Shown piece by piece: positions 63,074-64,000 of a stretch of DNA of 64,000 nucleotides; within the stretch, counting starts at the first letter, position 1, and every line of letters starts with the position of its first letter. The position numbers and the translations under genes are program-made. Origin of the DNA: CAZICM01 sp964537685 (lineage in GTDB: Bacteria > Myxococcota_A > Polyangia > Polyangiales > Polyangiaceae); assembly GCA_964537685.1 (NCBI GenBank), contig CAZICM010000021.1:1-64000 (forward strand), written 5' to 3'. The notes beneath the pieces are model-generated. The model searched no databases. It was given only the letters and a program-made list of their open reading frames with translations, and was not told the DNA's origin.

Positions 63074-63282
63074 TTAATCCCAGCGTTTATGTTGGCGCAC
63101 GTTTGCGAGCAGGGTTTCCAGAGCGTTGATGGATGAGGTGGCCAAGAGCCGGCGGCGCTGTTCGCTGAGTTCGATGCCCAGGGCTTGACAGAGGGCTTCG
63201 ATACCGAGTTGAAGCCCTTCTTTACGGCCTTCCTTCAGACCTTCCTTTCGGCCTTCTTTACGGCCTTCCTTCAGACCTTCTT
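63074..63282 (-). CDS. C-terminal part of an Rpn/transposase-like protein, 5' end lost in gap
   Basis: Only the last 68 codons are visible. They begin with a run of GRKEG/GLKEG pentads (12-bp-like DNA repeats of ggccttcctt type), then LQLGIEALCQALGIELSEQRRRLL ... LANVRQHKRW. This has the same layout as the tail at 4881-5137 and marks myxobacterial Rpn-like (PD-(D/E)XK, putative recombination-promoting nuclease) proteins. The remainder is in the 100-N gap; sequence on the far side (63383 on) does not clearly continue it. Confidence 0.55.
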
Positions 63283-63382
63283 NNNNNNNNNNNNNNNNNN
63301 NNNNNNNNNNNNNNNNNNNNNNNNNNNNNNNNNNNNNNNNNNNNNNNNNNNNNNNNNNNNNNNNNNNNNNNNNNNNNNNNNN
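63283..63382. other. scaffold gap (100 N)
   Basis: Exactly 100 N inside a short-period repeat. The assembly probably collapsed at the GRKEG-coding repeats; true size is unknown. Confidence 0.98.
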
Positions 63383-63470
63383 GCGGCATGCGTGGAGAAT
63401 ATGGGAGGGGGCGGGGATGTCAAGGGGGATGAGCTTCATCCCGGCGTACATATCCACGAAGACGGGATAA

Positions 63471-63581
63471 TCACTTTGACTTTGCGGCGATGGCTTTCAA
63501 TTGCTTGACATCGGCCAAATCCTTATCCCGCCCGGATGCGATTTCGCCGTCAACGCTGATCTCTGAATGGGCATAAGCGCC
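63471..63581 (-). pseudogene. remnant of a nucleotidyltransferase-like gene C-terminus
   Basis: The minus-strand frame ending at 63471 finishes with SVDGEIASGRDKDLADVKQLKAI, which resembles the C-terminal end of AbiEii/MNT-like nucleotidyltransferases (typically ...GRxKDLADV..L). No start or catalytic N-terminal domain exists: the frame runs back into the 3' end of the small gene at 63595-63789. It looks like the leftover of a partner gene after an internal deletion. Identification rests on a short motif. Confidence 0.4.
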
Positions 63582-63594
63582 CCGAAGTCCAAAT

Positions 63595-63789
63595 TCACTT
63601 TTGTGAGAGATCGATGATGCGGCAAACTCTTTCAAACCGGTTTGCAGCTTCACCCTGGGACTCCCTGTAGGCGGCGATGATGCCGAGCAAGATATTGACG
63701 CGCTCATTGGGCGAGAGGCTTGCATAATAGGCGATTTCGGCCTCGTCGGCTTCCTCGAAGCTGTTAAAGGCTTGGATGACTTTTTCCAT
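63595..63789 (-). CDS. small protein, likely antitoxin-like partner of a nucleotidyltransferase
   Basis: A 64-residue protein: FNSFEEADEAEIAYYASLSPNERVNILLGII ... EAANRFERVCRIIDLS. I recall this small family (F.SFE.A...D..YY.SL.P.ER...L..L......E...R.ERV.R...LS) encoded directly before a nucleotidyltransferase gene in planctomycetes, myxobacteria and others. That arrangement is suggestive of a toxin-antitoxin-like pair. Here only a remnant of the partner follows. ATG 63789 has no strong ribosome site in view. Function is inferred from memory of context only. Confidence 0.6.
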   Translation of the reverse strand: MEKVIQAFNSFEEADEAEIAYYASLSPNERVNILLGIIAAYRESQGEAANRFERVCRIIDLSQK

Positions 63790-63930
63790 CGGTGAGCCTT
63801 CTGCGTTGGTGGCGGGTGAGATGGGTTTTATCAGAGCCGTGTTTTCCGTGTCAAGAGATCTGCTTGACGGAAGGCATGGCTTTCGGCTAGGGTGGCGGTG
63901 TTGCGGGTTTGGGGAGGAAGAAACGTTTTT

Positions 63931-64000
63931 ATGTCAATTAGGCTATGGACGGGGCTGGTTTTGTGCCTGAGCGCTTGCGCCTCGCATCCGGGCGATGGGG
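63931..64000 (+). CDS. lipoprotein, 3'-partial at window edge
   Basis: GGAGGAAG precedes ATG 63931. The first 23 residues (MSIRLWTGLVLCLSACASHP) form a lipoprotein signal with lipobox LSAC. The rest lies beyond the window, so function is unknown. The longer in-frame-looking track at 63776-63970 is a different frame and lacks these features. Confidence 0.7.
   Translation, partial: MSIRLWTGLVLCLSACASHPGDG

Overview
The window reads as a scaffold from a Myxococcota (delta-proteobacterial) genome, most likely Polyangia. The evidence is five Hanks-type Ser/Thr kinases in 64 kb, many lipoproteins with beta-propeller or Cys-rich myxobacterial repeats, exported TPR/PEGA-like proteins, a DUF2169 protein and a VIT/vWA protein. 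GC looks moderate (roughly 55-60 % by eye). Two runs of exactly 100 N (5138-5237, 63283-63382) mark scaffold gaps, so this is a draft assembly. I found no rRNA, tRNA, CRISPR array or intact insertion sequence.

Layout. 1-1.1 kb: end of a Gly/Pro-repeat membrane protein and a DUF2752 protein. 1.1-4.4 kb (minus): a di-heme cytochrome/beta-propeller lipoprotein coupled to a second lipoprotein. 4.4-5.6 kb: gene-poor, with short repeats and a gap-broken gene. 5.6-10.8 kb (plus): a lower-GC four-gene cassette of kinase, LysM protein, exported coiled-coil protein and second kinase. 11-12.4 kb: a MocR-type regulator. 12.5-15.6 kb: an overlapping operon of exported TPR/PEGA-like protein, lectin-like lipoprotein and kinase. 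15.6-23.1 kb (minus): mutS and two large propeller-like lipoproteins. 23.2-28.9 kb (plus): an orphan HsdM, a five-heme cytochrome, a lipoprotein and an orphan histidine kinase. 28.9-32.5 kb (minus): four membrane proteins. 32.7-39.7 kb: Nudix, WD40-like, B12-radical SAM, DUF2169 and iron alcohol dehydrogenase. 39.9-45.5 kb (minus): pilin-like protein, VIT/vWA giant, lipoprotein and lipoprotein peroxiredoxin. 45.6-51.3 kb: membrane protein, GH1 glycosidase, and a second TPR/PEGA-kinase pair. 51.4-55.4 kb: a large lipoprotein, a small membrane protein, a dolichol-phosphate-mannose-synthase-like GT2 and a crotonase. 55.4-61.6 kb (minus): a kinase-cyclase-AAA-TPR protein, a cyclopropane fatty acid synthase and a desaturase. 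61.7-64 kb: a 42-bp tandem repeat array, a myxobacterial protein of unknown function, gap-broken and decayed genes, and the start of a lipoprotein.

How the genes work together. The dominant theme is envelope sensing: kinases whose C-termini cross the membrane or are co-transcribed with exported partners. The kinase plus TPR/PEGA-like pairing occurs twice. A second theme is c-type cytochromes on lipoproteins or exported proteins. A third is membrane lipid modification (desaturase translationally coupled to cyclopropane synthase). Gene packing is tight: eight of nine convergent gene pairs overlap or nearly touch at their 3' ends, and many co-directional genes share ATGA, GTGA or TTGA junctions.
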